From contig ADNK01001927.1 of NCBI GenBank assembly GCA_000320545.1, positions 10,001 through 74,000 on the forward strand: a DNA stretch of 64,000 bases, read 5' to 3'. Below the pieces are notes generated by a model. The model ran no database searches. It was not told the DNA's origin and saw only the letters and a program-made list of their open reading frames with translations. The DNA is from Bigelowiella natans CCMP2755 (lineage: Eukaryota; Cercozoa; Chlorarachniophyceae). Both the position numbers and the translations under genes were made by a program. Of this stretch, positions 11,505 through 29,375 are shown in pieces (within the stretch, counting starts at the first letter, position 1; each line of letters starts with the position of its first letter).

Positions 11505-13199
11505 TTTTAAATGCCAATGAAATAAGAGCGGCTCTGAGATGATACATGCACATGTGTGCAGCCCTGCAAATGCTGAACACCAGCAAGTGGCTTGAATTTT
11601 TCTGGCACATCAGACCACACATGCACATGTTGTAGTGATTGTCGGCCACACAGTTCCGGTTGGCTGCTTTCATCAACAACATCAAGAAAATCAATTCACA
11701 TGGATCCATGATGGAAACGTGAAAACATGCACCGCAGCTCTGCAAATCGCATTAAATCAGGATGGCACAGCTAATATACTACATGAGGATGACCATTGAA
11801 CAAATTAAATTCAATTGATTACATCCGTCTTAGCAGAATGTGGAAAACATTGGAGCAATTCATCACATCGTCTGTCTATCTCAGCGTGGCCATGCTAGCA
11901 TGCTAATTAGGCATGTGCGCAATGTGTTGTGTTTGTATAATGCGTGCGCTTAGTTACCATATCAGTGACTATATCGTTCAACACTACAGATATCTCTAAA
12001 TGAATCTAGGAACAAAAAATGCTGCTGCATGTACGTGAGGCAAAGTGTGCGCCTGCAAGCGCCAAAACTGAATGCATCTGCAACGCAACGAACGCTCATT
12101 GTGCAACACGTGAAATTATGCACAACGATCGCATGAATTATGATTTAACACAGCTCCGTCAAACCCGGTAACGACGGGATTGTAAACAGTGCAGCGCTTT
12201 GCGACGTGCTTTGAAGCAGCAGGCAGTTGCAGTTGGTTAAAGAAAAGTCATCAGAACTTGTCCGATGGCCAAACCTCAAATAATGACCGAAACATTGACC
12301 CAAATGTCCATTTTCAAGGCCTCAGTGAGCGCGCAAAGTGTGAAAATTCACACCCGTTGTGCAGAGGATGCACGCTGCGCGTTGGCGGTTCTCTGCCACA
12401 TTTTGAATGCTTTTGCGCGTGTGTTTGACCAAATGTGATGCGCACGAAAAATTTCAAAGAAATGCGAGCAAATCCAATGTCCATGTTGCATCACACAACG
12501 CGCTTGGTCGCGCGCAAAAGCTTCCAAATGCATGTTCTGGCGATTCGTCACAGGTTTGACGGAGCTGTGCAACTTCATTGAAATGCGTGATGTCCATGTC
12601 GGCCGCCCAGCGGTGCTACGCACATTGTGCTAGCATCGGCCATTGCCAATGATGCTAGCATTGGATGCACCACAATTTGTGCAATCATTTGATGATGTGT
12701 GCGTGAATGATCCAATTTGCTAGTCAACTGCTAGACTGGCTTGTTGGGACCCGCTAGCCAGGTGCAGGCACACGCAGCGCCCCCTCCTCTCGCTATCCCT
12801 AGATCTAGCACATGCTAGCATGTCTAGATATATGGCGATTTGATTGCGCAAATGCAGCTAACTAGCCTACTAGCATGTCTAGATCTTTGACGTTTATCAT
12901 GTTCCTGCACGTACGTACTAGCGATGGCTGCTCCTCAACAATTACACAAACGTTGCAAATTTAAGCCCAAGCTGCAATCTAGGCAATCCTCGACGAGAAA
13001 TACATGAGCAATTGCGCTTGTATTGTGTGCTGTGATGAAAACTGGAGCATCATTGTTAATAATGAAACGGAGTCAATGATGGTAATCAAAATGACCGAAC
13101 CATGAACACGTACTTTCTGTGCACAGCAATGGCAAATGCACTTTCACATCGAGAGTCTCCAATCTCACATCCCCGAAACTAACAGTGGGTCGTCTCCAT
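11505..13199. other. Intergenic block with palindrome-rich word composition
   Basis: About 1.7 kb between two convergent genes with no supported coding sequence. Words such as GCTAGCATGCTA (11891), CTAGCATG (12636, 12800-12875) and GTGCAA/TGCAAC recur throughout. No tandem unit was found. Confidence 0.6.
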
Positions 13200-17590
<4,391 letters not shown>

Positions 17591-18381
17591 CCCCTTTCTT
17601 CTTCGAATCCTGTTTACCGTCGTTCCCCAGAAAACCGGTTTTCGAAATAAATACGGAAAATGCAGGGGATTTTACAGGATTTTACTCTTTTCGAGATGTA
17701 CGTTCTCCTGGAATCGCATCTGCACGTGATCTGCTATGACGATGATGATGATGATGATGATCACTATCATTGGAAATCATCAGTAGGCACAAGCCACGCA
17801 GAACTTGCTTGCCAGCAGCCGTTCAAGAGCCCGATCTTGGTGAGAAGGGCGGTTACTTACACCTACCTGCACGGCTGATGAGCATGGCCCCTCTTCTCCA
17901 TGCCGATTCCTAGCTTGACCCACCCAGCAGTTTAATTGCTCGAGAAACAATGCAGGATGCAGCAGCCTCAGAGGTACGCATTTGGGTACCCACCAGTGAA
18001 GTTGACAGCTCTGACGACACGGCTGGAGCAAATGATGAGGGCAGGACAATGGGACAAACGAGCCAGATTTGGCCCCTCTCCAAATGTTGTGGAGCTGTAC
18101 GCGAAAATGAAGAGGGCCAACATAGAGCGGAGCTCAGGAGTTTTGAACAAGCACCAGAATGGATGAGAAGGTAGACACTACCCCACTGTTTGCCTCGTAC
18201 TACTCTACGCGTGATTGCCAGAAACACCAACTTTAGCTCACAAATCCTCAACTAATCAACCTGTATCTACCAAATCCATACTCTGCAAAGGCAGGACATT
18301 ACCAGGTTGCTATACAAATAATACTAATACTAATACTACTACTACTACTACTACTAATAATAATAATAATAATAATAATAA

Positions 18382-18412
<31 letters not shown>

Positions 18413-18619
18413 AAGAAACTATGCCATCAGGGATGTTTGACTGCTCTGCTTTCATCGTTCTGTATATTTCTTTGTGCGAGACTGCATCTAGGTAGGGTGC
18501 GTATGTGTTTTGTGTTTACATGAGGATTGTTGATCGCACATCATCGCTCACATACGCATATAATGATATACAGTGGCTATCGAGTTCGATATTCAGTGCC
18601 CTTAATCTTCAAGTCTCTC
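17591..18619. other. Gap between karyopherin and PAQR, possible PAQR N-terminal exon
   Basis: An exon-like stretch at about 17936-18166 (+) encodes a basic, helix-prone peptide (RYAFGYPPVKL, then FGPSPNVVELYAKMKRAN) and ends near AG|GTAGAC. It could be an N-terminal exon of the PAQR gene or a separate gene; it was not assigned. The rest is non-coding. Confidence 0.3.
18319..18417. repeat. Compound (CTA)(ATA)(AGA) trinucleotide repeat
   Basis: Runs of TAC/ACT, AAT and AAG triplets follow each other without a break. Confidence 0.95.
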
Positions 18620-19109
18620 TTCCACATTCACAACGAGACTGGTACGTGAAAGCGAGTTCTATGCATTCGTTCGCTCTGGAAGACACTTCATACTTACTCG
18701 AGTTTGCCTCTATGTGGGTCGTACAAGGTAACATTTGGACGCATCTACTTGGGACACTGTTCTTCACTTACTGCCTATGGGAAGAAATTCTTGGGTTCCG
18801 AAAGATACCAAAGAATCTCGAAGATGAAATAGACCATTTTTGGTTGCTGTTGTATCTTGGAAGTGCTGCAGGATGTATGCTCGTCAGGTTGGAACATTGC
18901 GTGGGGGGAAACAACGAAGAAAATATTGATCGAGAATCCTAAACATAGAAATTGATTTTGTTATCCTGCTCAGCTCTGCATACCATCTGTTTCTCTGCCA
19001 TTCGAAATCGGTCCATCAATGCATGCTCAAGTAAGAAGCGACGTACTACCCTGTTGTCATTATTATCGATAGGCAAACAACGCCCTCGCTCGCACATAAA
19101 CTAACACGC

Positions 19110-19146
<37 letters not shown>

Positions 19147-19162
19147 TATATATGGTTATATA

Positions 19163-19201
<39 letters not shown>

Positions 19202-20787
19202 ATGCGTAGAGTTACAAATTTAAAAAGCCTTCTCACTGACTTATTCACATCATCATATCCATCCATCTGCAACTTTGGTCCCCCCCCCTCTTCCTTAGGT
19301 TAGATATGCATGGGATCATATTGCTAGTGTTCTCCCACTTTCTCCCTGGATTCTATTATGGGTTGTAGCTGACCACTTGATACACACATTTGAGGAAGAG
19401 AGTTTGTCTGTTCATTTTTCATATGTGATTGTAAAAGCTGCAACTTGGTGATATGGTTACGACAGGTTCTCTTGCCATCCAGTTCTCCAAAGGTGAGAAA
19501 GAGGACGTACAACGTCTCTATTTGGGGTGCATAAAATACCGTAATGCTCACCCCATCTATCTGTGATGGATGATGATGAAAATCGAGGCCACACACTCAT
19601 GCACGATGTGGTTCATGGGCAATAGATGACAACGACGATGTATACTTTATCCATACACATGTGCGTGCAGCGTCTATACGAGAGCAATCTCGATCATAAT
19701 CGGAGGAACTATCATATTTGCAAACGTTCCTGTTTTCAGGTGGGTCACAATAATCCGAACATAGTAGCTAGCAACCACTACTGACATCGTCATCTTCTTC
19801 TTCTCCTGATCGTAGGAAAATGCAAAATTACAGCATTATTTTCCAATTCTTGATTGCTGGCACTGTGGTAATAGTTAGAGTAAACATTAAATGTCATCAC
19901 CATCAACAACAACAACAACCATCAGCACACCATTACCTACTTAGTATGATGATGATCATCGTCTATGTGAAAAAAGGGGATGGGGATGTACTTCTAGTTG
20001 CTATTATCGGTTTTGCTAGCTATCCAGTGTTTCCCCTTTCAGGCACCGTTCAAAACGAATGTTCTTACTAGAAATGCTGAAACTTGTCCCTTCGTTTTTG
20101 CGTACCACACCATGCCTCTTTTGCGCTTTCGCCGACACGGATCCGCAATCATCATGTTCAGTTGTCTTCGGTCGTTCCAATTATTCACTGGGTAATTTGT
20201 ACACAATAACAACGACAACATTAACAACAGCAACAGCAGCAGCATCACCCTCTACGCATAATTAGGAGATAGGCTATTGATTCATCGCATCATCCTATCG
20301 TTACTTATCAGGCTTCGATCAGGCCCACTGCAGAGGTACAGAGAATGCTTCCCGGAGTTTTGCAGATGTTGCTGTTGTACGGCACCGGATTCTTCTTCTT
20401 TAGCTCACGTTTCCCCGAACGAGCAGGTGGGCTCGTAGTAGCCAGCGACTAGATTGTAGACGAGTATTATTTAGAATGATGTCACCTCTTCCATGTGTCT
20501 TCTACCACTTATTTCCCAGCTCCTGGGCGTTTCGACTACGCATTCTCGAGCCACCAAGTAAAATTCAATTCTGTAAAGCTATTTCTTCCAACGTTTGTCG
20601 CGCCTGACCTGCTAATATCTCAAATGTTCAGATATGGCATGTGTGCGTGTTTGCAGCCGCGGTACGGAAGAATTTACGTTGATAAGTTGATCGCTTGAGA
20701 TACATGTGCAAGTTTTTTTGTTAGGTGGTGTGGTGGCGCGAGATCTGGGATGTAATAGAGTACAGGCACTTGAATGGGTGTTCTTAA
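18620..20787 (+). CDS. PAQR (adiponectin-receptor / haemolysin III-like) membrane protein
   Basis: Seven-helix membrane protein pieced together from short exons: about 18620-18887, 18974-19030, 19299-19361, 19466-19492, 19816-19879 (or 19867), 20043-about 20165, 20312-20425, 20520-20557 and perhaps 20725-20787. Family hallmarks appear in order: GNIWTHLLGTLFF after a short N-terminal domain, SSAYHLFLCHS (zinc-binding Ser/His region of helix 2), LDMHGIILLVFSHFLPGFYYG, RNAETCPF, YGTGFFFFSSRFPERA and PGRFDYAFSSHQ, the region of the last metal-binding His. PAQR proteins act as receptors or as ceramidase-like hydrolases in the plasma membrane. The start codon, the end of the sixth exon and the C-terminus are uncertain; the last proposed exon is weak. 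Confidence 0.75.
19112..19197. repeat. (CA)n/(TA)n microsatellite in PAQR intron
   Basis: CA dinucleotides (19112-19144) and TA dinucleotides (19165-19197) in the intron between exons 18974-19030 and 19299-19361. Confidence 0.95.
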
Positions 20788-22119
20788 GCATCAAGCCAAA
20801 TATCATGAAGCTTCTTTAGAATGCAAAATGTAAAGCTCAGTCAATCTAGCAATGAAGCACAGGAACCCTCCTTCAGATTTGAAAAATGTCATGAAGAACC
20901 TTCATCGCCTGCAATACACATCAGCGACCGCCAGGCCAGCCAATGCAGCATTGCTCTTAGCATGTGTAAAGATGTGTGTGTCTTTCATTACCCATGCAGC
21001 ATCCACTCTAGTACTCTATGACCCTGCCCCAATGTAAGTGTATAGTACCGTCCGTACGTAACGGTGAAAATGCAGCCATAATTGGCAGGTGTTACGTGTT
21101 ACATATGCTGCATGTGGTGCCATACGATACCTAGATATGTTATAGTCTAGTAGTGTTCGATGCCTCTGCTCGTACATGTACATGCATGCGCAAACAAAAG
21201 ACACAGTATTTATGCTTGTGGAAACCGAGGAATTAGACCGCATATAAAAATGGCTATCACCAGCTCGCTAGTACTATGCTTCGCACACAACATTGCATAT
21301 GCATTTATTAAAAGATGCTGACATGATTATTATCATGATGGCGCAAATTCGACGAAGAAGTTGTTCGATAAATAATGCATAAAATTAAATCCACACATAT
21401 ATTGTGGTCCATGCGCTGCTGGTTTGAGTCGCCATGCTATTTAGACGTAGCCCAGCCTTTATACTGTGCATCGTCAACAGCCGCAACAGCGTTGCGTCGT
21501 CATTACAGCTCGGAAGGAATCTCGAATTGCCTTCGCATTTTGTCGCACCTGAATGATGCACGCCCAATGATGAAAACACCGACGGATAAAATACATTCTC
21601 TATGACGACCACAATGATAATGACGATGAGGGTTGGATGTCATGGAAGTGGCGCTAGGGCTGATTATCTATAAGCCGCTATGTTTCTTTTTGTGCTAGCA
21701 ATTTCTTCCATAAACACGATGACCAAAAAGGTGAACGTTTTTCATGCCTACAGCGCGCGCAGAATACCCCAAAAACAATGGGGGGGATCTGGGAGCTGCA
21801 GTGAATGTCACAACATGACGTACGTACCATTGCATCCGAGGGGAAATCGGAAGTTGGAATGCTCGTACGGTTGAAACCATGGGAAACTAGGTCCGACCCA
21901 TAGGCGATGTGGGCTGTTGGGACTCTCTTCCAATTGCACCCGTCGCCACCACCTATGTGCTGGTTATATCGGCAGGACGTTGCTGCAGGTGTGTGGTACC
22001 TGTGATGCCATCAACAACAGCATGAATCTTCAATTTGATATAATGACAATGAGCTACAATAGAAGCTATGGAAACTACTACTGCGTCTACGATCGAACGC
22101 GTCCTTGTCGCCAAATAAG

Positions 22120-22165
<46 letters not shown>

Positions 22166-22711
22166 CCCGATTTCGCCCCTTCAGGTATGAGATATCGACT
22201 ACCAGTGGCCAAATGGAGTAGATGGGGGATAATGTCCCATTGAGTATGGAGGAATGTCCTGGAAGAACAGCGATCCGGCAATGGGCAATGGCACCGGCAT
22301 CATTCCTACGATTATTATTATTATTAGAAGAAGAAGAGCTTAGAATGATTAACAAGCTACCACATCCACCATTCCTATGCATCATTACTACTTCATTGAT
22401 AACCTCCGCGACTGTTGTTTTGATTGTCACCATCATTATCACCACCATCATCATCATCATCATTGTTGTTGTTGTTGTTGTGGCTGCCACGCCAAACTAC
22501 TACGGCCTCACGCAAAGTACCGAAATGACACTTCGTTTTTCACCATTGCAAATGATGATATATCAAACAACGAATCGTTCAAATAGACGGTAGTTTGCTT
22601 GAAGCTCTTAACGCGGCGGCGATTAAGTGCAAATGTTCAGTTTCCCCTCCTCCTCCTCCTCCTCCTCCTCCTCCTCCTCCCTCACTAGCGATCATCGGGG
22701 GAATAACTGCA

Positions 22712-22744
<33 letters not shown>

Positions 22745-22754
22745 CTACTATTAC
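20788..22754. other. Unresolved stretch, probably non-coding
   Basis: About 2 kb without a recognisable domain. Short ORFs at 20821-21037, 21375-21612 and 21917-22243 lack family signal. It contains a CT repeat (22122-22160), GAA/ATT/CAT triplet runs around 22310-22480 and a poly-CTC tract (22648-22682). Confidence 0.4.
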
Positions 22755-22966
22755 CGGTATACGTCGCAGATATGTTAAGGGACGCAGAACTGCATTTGCA
22801 AGCGTAGAAACGCTGTTTGGGGTCTTCATAGCCAGGACAAAATCTTTTGAGTAATCCTTCCGACTCATGCGCAAACACCCTATCGATGAGGTTGTCGCAG
22901 TCGCAAGTAGCTGGGTTATCGAGTCCCGCTTGGATGCACGAGTTGTAGTCAGAGAACGCATACGAG
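22755..22966 (-). CDS. Orphan exon of a Cys-rich secreted-type protein
   Basis: A well-formed exon on the minus strand, between a TTCAG acceptor (22966) and a G|GTAATA donor (22755). Its frame encodes about 70 residues with eight Cys, including NPATCDCDNLIDRVF, RFCPGYEDPK and FYACKCSS. The spacing looks disulfide-bonded, but no family was recognised. It needs phase 2 on entry. The FN3 gene upstream on the same strand ends at a stop and its exon phases do not obviously join, so a separate gene is more likely. Confidence 0.45.
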
Positions 22967-23056
22967 CTGAATTCAGATGAAATCACAATCATGATGATGA
23001 TGACGACGATAGTGAGATGGTGGTGGTGGTGGTGGTGATGATGATGATAAGATATC

Positions 23057-23093
<37 letters not shown>

Positions 23094-23236
23094 GGTATCC
23101 GGCAGCAGATGGATGGCCTCATACATGAAAACATCAAATAAAGCGGCTCGATTTAGGCGTGGGAGGAGGGATTAATGGTCGTGTCGTAGGGGTGGCATTT
23201 TGTAGCAGCAGACACATCTACCACTGAGTTTTCAGT

Positions 23237-23308
<72 letters not shown>

Positions 23309-24134
23309 CGTGTGTAGAAATTGTATTTGATGTATAGTAATGATTGATGATGAGCCTATTAACTCCTTAATGCGTTGGTTTCCGCATCATTCTACTTAAG
23401 TAATACCCATTTGTGGTGTTTGTATTTTCAATGCGGACGTTTTGAATCTCCACGCAGTAGCGGACAAATGGAGAAACGCTCATCTGAGAGACGTGAAAGC
23501 AACGACCATCAGTTGCACAAAGGCAATGCTTACGCTTCAGAAGTGTATATTCTATAGTATTTATCTATTACAGAATGTACGCATGTGTGTCTAAAATACA
23601 TTGTAGAATTTGCAGGAATCTGGCTGACACACAGCCATAAATCCAGCCTCTCCTTCTGCATCAGCACTAGCATGATTCTCTAGGAAGTCTGGCAAGACAG
23701 AACCTGATCAGAATAGAGAAAAAGGAGGGCAAGGAGCATAGAGAGTAGATCGTACATCATTATTCCGTAACGTCAGTCGTGGGGTAGGTCTAGTCTCGAC
23801 GAAGTATACGACAACGATGCGTATCATGATGACACATCAAGGAGATATTCTATTATTATCACTACTATCACGAAGGAGGAACATCATCGGAATGTGAGAT
23901 TGATATGAGTCTTAACCCGTATGGACCCCCCCCCCCACCCCCCCAAAAGACAAGCACACAGAGACATATTCACTCCGTTTCTACAACGTTACCACAGCTA
24001 CATCTTCTAGTAACAAAGACAAAGAAAAATGATGAGGAGGATGAAGTGAAGTAGTAGTAGTTGCTGTTTCCGTCATTATTGATACAGTCTTTGTATCATC
24101 ATTATGTACTAAAATCGTCTCCTATCTCAACTCC
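22967..24134. other. Intergenic or intronic stretch with microsatellites
   Basis: No supported exon. Contains a CT/TA compound microsatellite at 23238-23305, TA repeats at 23058-23087, GGT/GAT runs at 23018-23048 and a C-homopolymer at about 23928-23944. Confidence 0.5.
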
Positions 24135-25755
24135 TTAAACACTGCCATTAGCGGCATTACTATTACTATTACTACTACAACCACTACTACTACGACTACT
24201 ACCATTTTCAGCGACTCGTACGAGCTCCAGCATCGTCGTGTCTTCATTGGATTTGGTGTTGAACCATACCACGTCACTCCATTCGCTGCTACTCTCCTCT
24301 ACTGATCCGCTGACATCTTCATCACCGTGATTGCTACTACTTGCAGCAGCTGGAATAGCAGCCTGGATGCGAAATTCATATCTCGATGCAGGCTCAAGGT
24401 CTGTGAGGCGCATATGAAGACTGGAAGTGATCTCCACTTTCTCCTCTTCCTCCTTCTCCATTTGCTCCGTATGTTGATGATGATGACGACGACGACGATA
24501 AGCTACGAGATATTTCATGGGAGCATGCAGGTCAATGCTGTTCCCTTTGCTGCTTGAGTGAGAATGAACAAGGGGCTCATCCCAGCTGATGTGTATCGAG
24601 TTTCTCTAAAAAAAGGAAGGAAACAGAGATTGAAGATGACAACAAGAGACGATGAACTCACAAAAGGAAATTCTAGGAGGAGAGGAGAGTAAAAGACAAA
24701 TACTCGTTATTAGTATTGGAGATTTCAGTTTTCAATTAAGGAGCAAAAGCAGCAGCAGTTGTTGATTGATCAAATAGTAGAAGCACGCATGCTATATGAC
24801 GGCTAGAAGGATATTGTTTGCAGCAATTAATTGTGTTAAATCAAAGAAAGTCAACCGAGAGGCGATGATCAGGATGAAGCCTGACATTCCTTGGAGCTTT
24901 TGGATTTTGAGGCATTGTCGTGCATTGAATGGGACTCTTTGTCAATTCGCCCCAACCATATGAATCATACTTCATCGATGACGGATGCGCTAAATTTGTA
25001 AATGCACACACACACAAACACACACACACATATTATATTCCTCTCTCTGTGTGTGCGCGTGTGGGTATTGTGTGGGATGCAACGCCATGCTGAGATGTGA
25101 TACGGCTACAATCTTTTTTGATAGTGGAGGAAGTAAGTAATTGTGAAAACACTGCTACCTCGAATGTCAACTTTATACATGGTTCCAGGCTGAAGATCGT
25201 AGATTTCGATTGGTGATGAGGGGCTGATAAGAAGGAGGAGGAGAAGAAGCAAAAAGTGATGGAAAAATGATGGGGAAGAATGCGTGTGTAATTAACGTGT
25301 AATAAATGTGTAATACCAGTATACGAAATCTAACACTCATAGATCTTCCTTATCCAACTAGAAATATCTACTGAAACTTGTGGTATTTCCACATTACTTT
25401 ACAATTACCCTGTGAAGGACATTATTGGACGATCTTCTCCAGCTGGTGTCAATTCCACGTCATAGCTGCCACAACATCGATGCATGATTATTGCAATTCG
25501 ACGAAAATTGATTTTAGATCTTTCACGAATAATATGTCAGTCAAGTTTAAATAACCTATCGACTCCCTTCAATGGTGTGAAACTGATTGAGGCAGAGATG
25601 CTAGTCACGTTTTCGCATCGAACTTTTTGACTATCCATCGCCCATCTTGTCGTCCCTGCAGTTGATAAAGCGGCATTCAAGAAAATGATGCCCGCGAGGA
25701 CATTCTTTGACAAAAGTAGTTGCCGTCGGTGGGGAAGGCTTGTCGACCCCATCAT
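24135..25755 (-). CDS. Secreted protein with two fibronectin type III domains
   Basis: Five exons join in phase: 25755-25556, 25465-25409, 25223-25159, 24989-24856 and 24605-24135, giving 308 residues. The start at 25755 gives a signal-peptide-like N-terminus (LLLSKNVLAGIIFLNAALSTAG). The first FN3 domain shows SISASISFTPL, YDVELTPAG, IEIYDLQPGTMYKVDIR and the closing WGELTKSP; the second shows NSIHISWDEP, MKYLVAYR, MRLTDLEPASRYEFRIQAA and EWSDVVWFNTK. FN3 domains are beta sandwiches used for adhesion or carbohydrate-related modules. A Glu/Lys/His-rich insertion sits in the second domain and the tail is Ser/Asn-rich. The stop at 24135 might be bypassed by a donor in the tail, so more exons downstream are possible. 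It starts only 260 bp from the divergent GGH gene. Confidence 0.78.
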
Positions 25756-26015
25756 GAACGGGTTGTGCAAATTGTTAAGCGACAACAACTATTTCTGTTT
25801 TAGCCTATATTTTGTATCCTACGACTACATATTATGGTTGTCGCAACTAGGAAAAAATAACATACATTATTGCGAATATTTTACTTATTACGACTGGCTC
25901 AATATGTTGTCGCAGATAAATTATCCTCTGTGATGTAGCGTGTATGAGCATCAAGCGAACAACAACGACAACGTACGACAACGCCACCCCTTCCACTCTC
26001 TGGCGCTTGCACACA
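25756..26015. promoter_or_regulatory. Shared divergent promoter region of FN3 and GGH genes
   Basis: The 260 bp between the two divergent start codons must hold both 5' UTRs and promoters. It is AT-rich around 25800-25935 (TATTTTGTATCC, GAATATTTTACTTATTAC). No element can be assigned with certainty. Confidence 0.5.
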
Positions 26016-27338
26016 ATGAAGCCTTCTACCCTCCAAATCCTTGTCCTTACACTCACCCACTTCGTAGCCCCAATTTATGTTCATCGCACCACCGCGTGCT
26101 CCAGTCGAAATGATAGGCCTGTGGTTGGAGTTCTCACGGTGCCGTTGAGAGGCTCTCGGTGATCTTCTGCCTCTAATCGTCTGACCAAGCATGCTTACAA
26201 TCCTTATTGCCGCCACGTACATGTATGCAATAAGTTCAAAAATATGCTCACCAATTTAATGTCCAGTTGTGCGACATATCTGGGAATGGGGGACGCAGAC
26301 TCATCTGCCGGCAGCTGCTTCGACTCGGTTTACGTCAAATGGCTTGAGGCTGCAGGTAGCGTGATTCGTCAATACTGATGTGCTGCTTTTGAGAGATAGC
26401 CCCACGGAAGATCCTAAGAGTATCGATTTTCTTAGGAGCCCGAGTCATGCCAATACTATACGATTGGCCCCCAGAGAAACTTGAACATGCCTTCAAAAGT
26501 GTCAATGCTATTCTCTTCACGGGTGGCGGAGAGGTATGACCGACCAGACTCTGAGTGATGATAAAGCGATCGTTGAAGAAAATGTGTGTGCTTCCTCCTC
26601 AGCCGCTTACGAACATGTCCTCCCAGTTTATGCAAACCTCGATGAAGCTGTGAGTTTGTAGGTTTCAATCGTAGTGTTTTTTCCTTTTTTTTTTAGTGTA
26701 TGCAGCCTGTTTTTGGTCATTGGTTACCTTCCTTTCCCTCTGTAGTTGATGTAATTATGGCTTCTCAGGTTTAATCTTACAATCGAAGCTAACAAGAAAC
26801 AGGACTATTTCCCGTTGTGGTTAGATACTCCCTTTTCCACTATGATGGCCTTTTATGGAGATGGTGATGTTGGTGGTGATGATGATGATGATGACTGTGA
26901 CTGTGCTTGCACAAATGTCCAAATAGATTAATATTCAAAAACTTTGATCCACCCATACTTTCCTGTATCTGAATTTTCCAGAAGTCTCCCATCTATTGTT
27001 TGTTTACGTCATCGGTATCCTCATCATCGATCGTCACCATAGTATCACCCTTTTTGCAGGGGCACTTGCATGGGCTTTCAGACTTTAAATATTCTAGCTG
27101 CAGGTGTTGCTGTTTTGGAAACGTTTTGTTGTTATTGTTGTTGGTGGTGGTGGTGCTTTTCCACAAAATCGATTGCTTACCTTTCGGTTAAAATTCCAAA
27201 ATTTGCCTGAAGTACAAGTTGGGATATAGTAAGGCCTCTCTTGGCCAGAAATTTGCCCGGAAACTCTCCGTCGACACAACATAACATCGATGGAGTAAAA
27301 AGAAGAGCCCATCGGCGTTTTATTTGTCCTGTTAAGAT

Positions 27339-27376
<38 letters not shown>

Positions 27377-28180
27377 CCCTGGCGTCGTCCGTGTTGTGAT
27401 AGCCAATATTATTGCCACATCTTGCAAATTTTGTCAAGTTGATAACGGCGAAGAAGGAAGTGATGATTAAGAACTTGTATGCAGGAGATCCATCTGTCCT
27501 CACGCTCAATTCTTTCGATAGCGAGGACCTCTCTCTCAATGTACAGCAGCATACTCATAGATCTAACACACCTGAACACAGCACGCCTTTTTGTGATAGA
27601 TGATGATGATGATGATTTTGAAAACGGACTATTTTCTAGCAAATTGAATGTACCGTATTGTAGCTGAGAGATCCAAGTTGTATGGATTAGAGTATGATGG
27701 TGATTATTTATATTCTGTCGATATAAGGAGTTAGCCTTCTTGATTTATTGTTTGTTTATCCCCCCCCCTCCCCCCCCTCTCTCCCTCTCTCTTACACACA
27801 CATACACACACAAACACACACACACACACACACACGCACATTCTGGCATTCCGAAACACTTTGCTTACGTCCTTCTACTGCTTGTATTTTCTATTACCAG
27901 TTGGAGAGGAGCCCGGGTTGGGATGAAAGTCGTATGATATCAGGACTTCGTAGGTTAGCAGTCTTGATGATGATATATTTGCACCCTAGGGATAATTATT
28001 AATCATCAGAAGTAAATTGGTATTCATTATCGGTATACCTTTTTGTGGTGGCAAACTTACTTTTGCAGCATCTTTCCATTATATACCACATATTTTTGCT
28101 TATTTTTTATTTCTTGCGAATTGGTAATCAACTACTGTCGTGATCGTTTTTCATTGCACCAGAATTCTTCCCCCTCCCCC

Positions 28181-28243
<63 letters not shown>

Positions 28244-28534
28244 AATAACATAAATATAGTGAAGTGAGGGAATGGCTGCTTGGGGAGAACATCACGACAA
28301 ACTTTCACCATGATGGGGTATACAGTTGCATACAAAGGCTGCTTTAGTTGTCGCAGGAGCAGTTTATCTAATGATGATGATGAAGTTGGGGAAGGGGAAC
28401 AAGGAGGGGAGGCTTGCAGTAAGAAAATAGATGATAGAAAACCGGGATACTGGGTCAAGTATTCTTGGACGCCAAAGTCCTTGTTTGATAGCACCAATAA
28501 ACGCTACTTTGTATGACCTATTTCTTCTTCTTCT

Positions 28535-28569
<35 letters not shown>

Positions 28570-28719
28570 TTCTTTATCTCATCTCCATTAGGTCGAGCCC
28601 AAGGCATATACTACTTCGGAGCGCCTTAGCCACTTTTTCCGAGTAATCTCAGAGAACACAGACCGCAAAGGCACACGTTTTGTATCGACTATTGAGGCCT
28701 TCGATTTTCCGGTTACCCA

Positions 28720-28769
<50 letters not shown>

Positions 28770-28877
28770 AGCTTTGAAGTATTGCTCACGCGCAAGCATG
28801 TACGCATAGAGACACACAAACCAACACATTGTATATACTCAGAAATTTGAGCGAAGATTTACATGTTTTCATCGTTT

Positions 28878-28909
<32 letters not shown>

Positions 28910-29307
28910 ACCGTCCTATGTAATCTTGATTTTCCTTTGCTGGTAATAATATATGGTTTTCATCTTTAACATAATATTCGTAGATATATGGCGTCCAGTG
29001 GCACCCAGAGCGTAATCAGTTTGAGTTTTGGGATAAGAATGACCCCATCTCTCACACCCCACACGCCATCAAGGTAGCAGCAGACTACTGGTAGGAGCAG
29101 ATTTGCGCGAATGTGCAGATTCTTAATATTAGTCTCTTCCCGCTCAAACCCGAGGAGGCACTAATGTTTATCTTTTGCCACCGCATCAGGCCATGCAAGC
29201 CCTCGCTGACTTCTTGGTGTCGGAGGCGAGGGAGAATTGTCACGATCCAAGTGCCGCAAAGATGATCCCATTGATCAACAACTACTACCCAAGTAGCGGG
29301 AAATATG

Positions 29308-29375
<68 letters not shown>

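Noticed and set aside
22222-22593. Plus ORF with a long Ile/Val stretch that looks like a membrane helix
   Set aside because: The hydrophobic run comes from ATC/GTT triplet repeats, and flanking residues show no family.
28280-28516. Plus ORF of 78 residues as a GGH exon
   Set aside because: Only its first 38 bases overlap the exon 28265-28317 and in a different frame; the rest is intronic between two well-supported splice sites.
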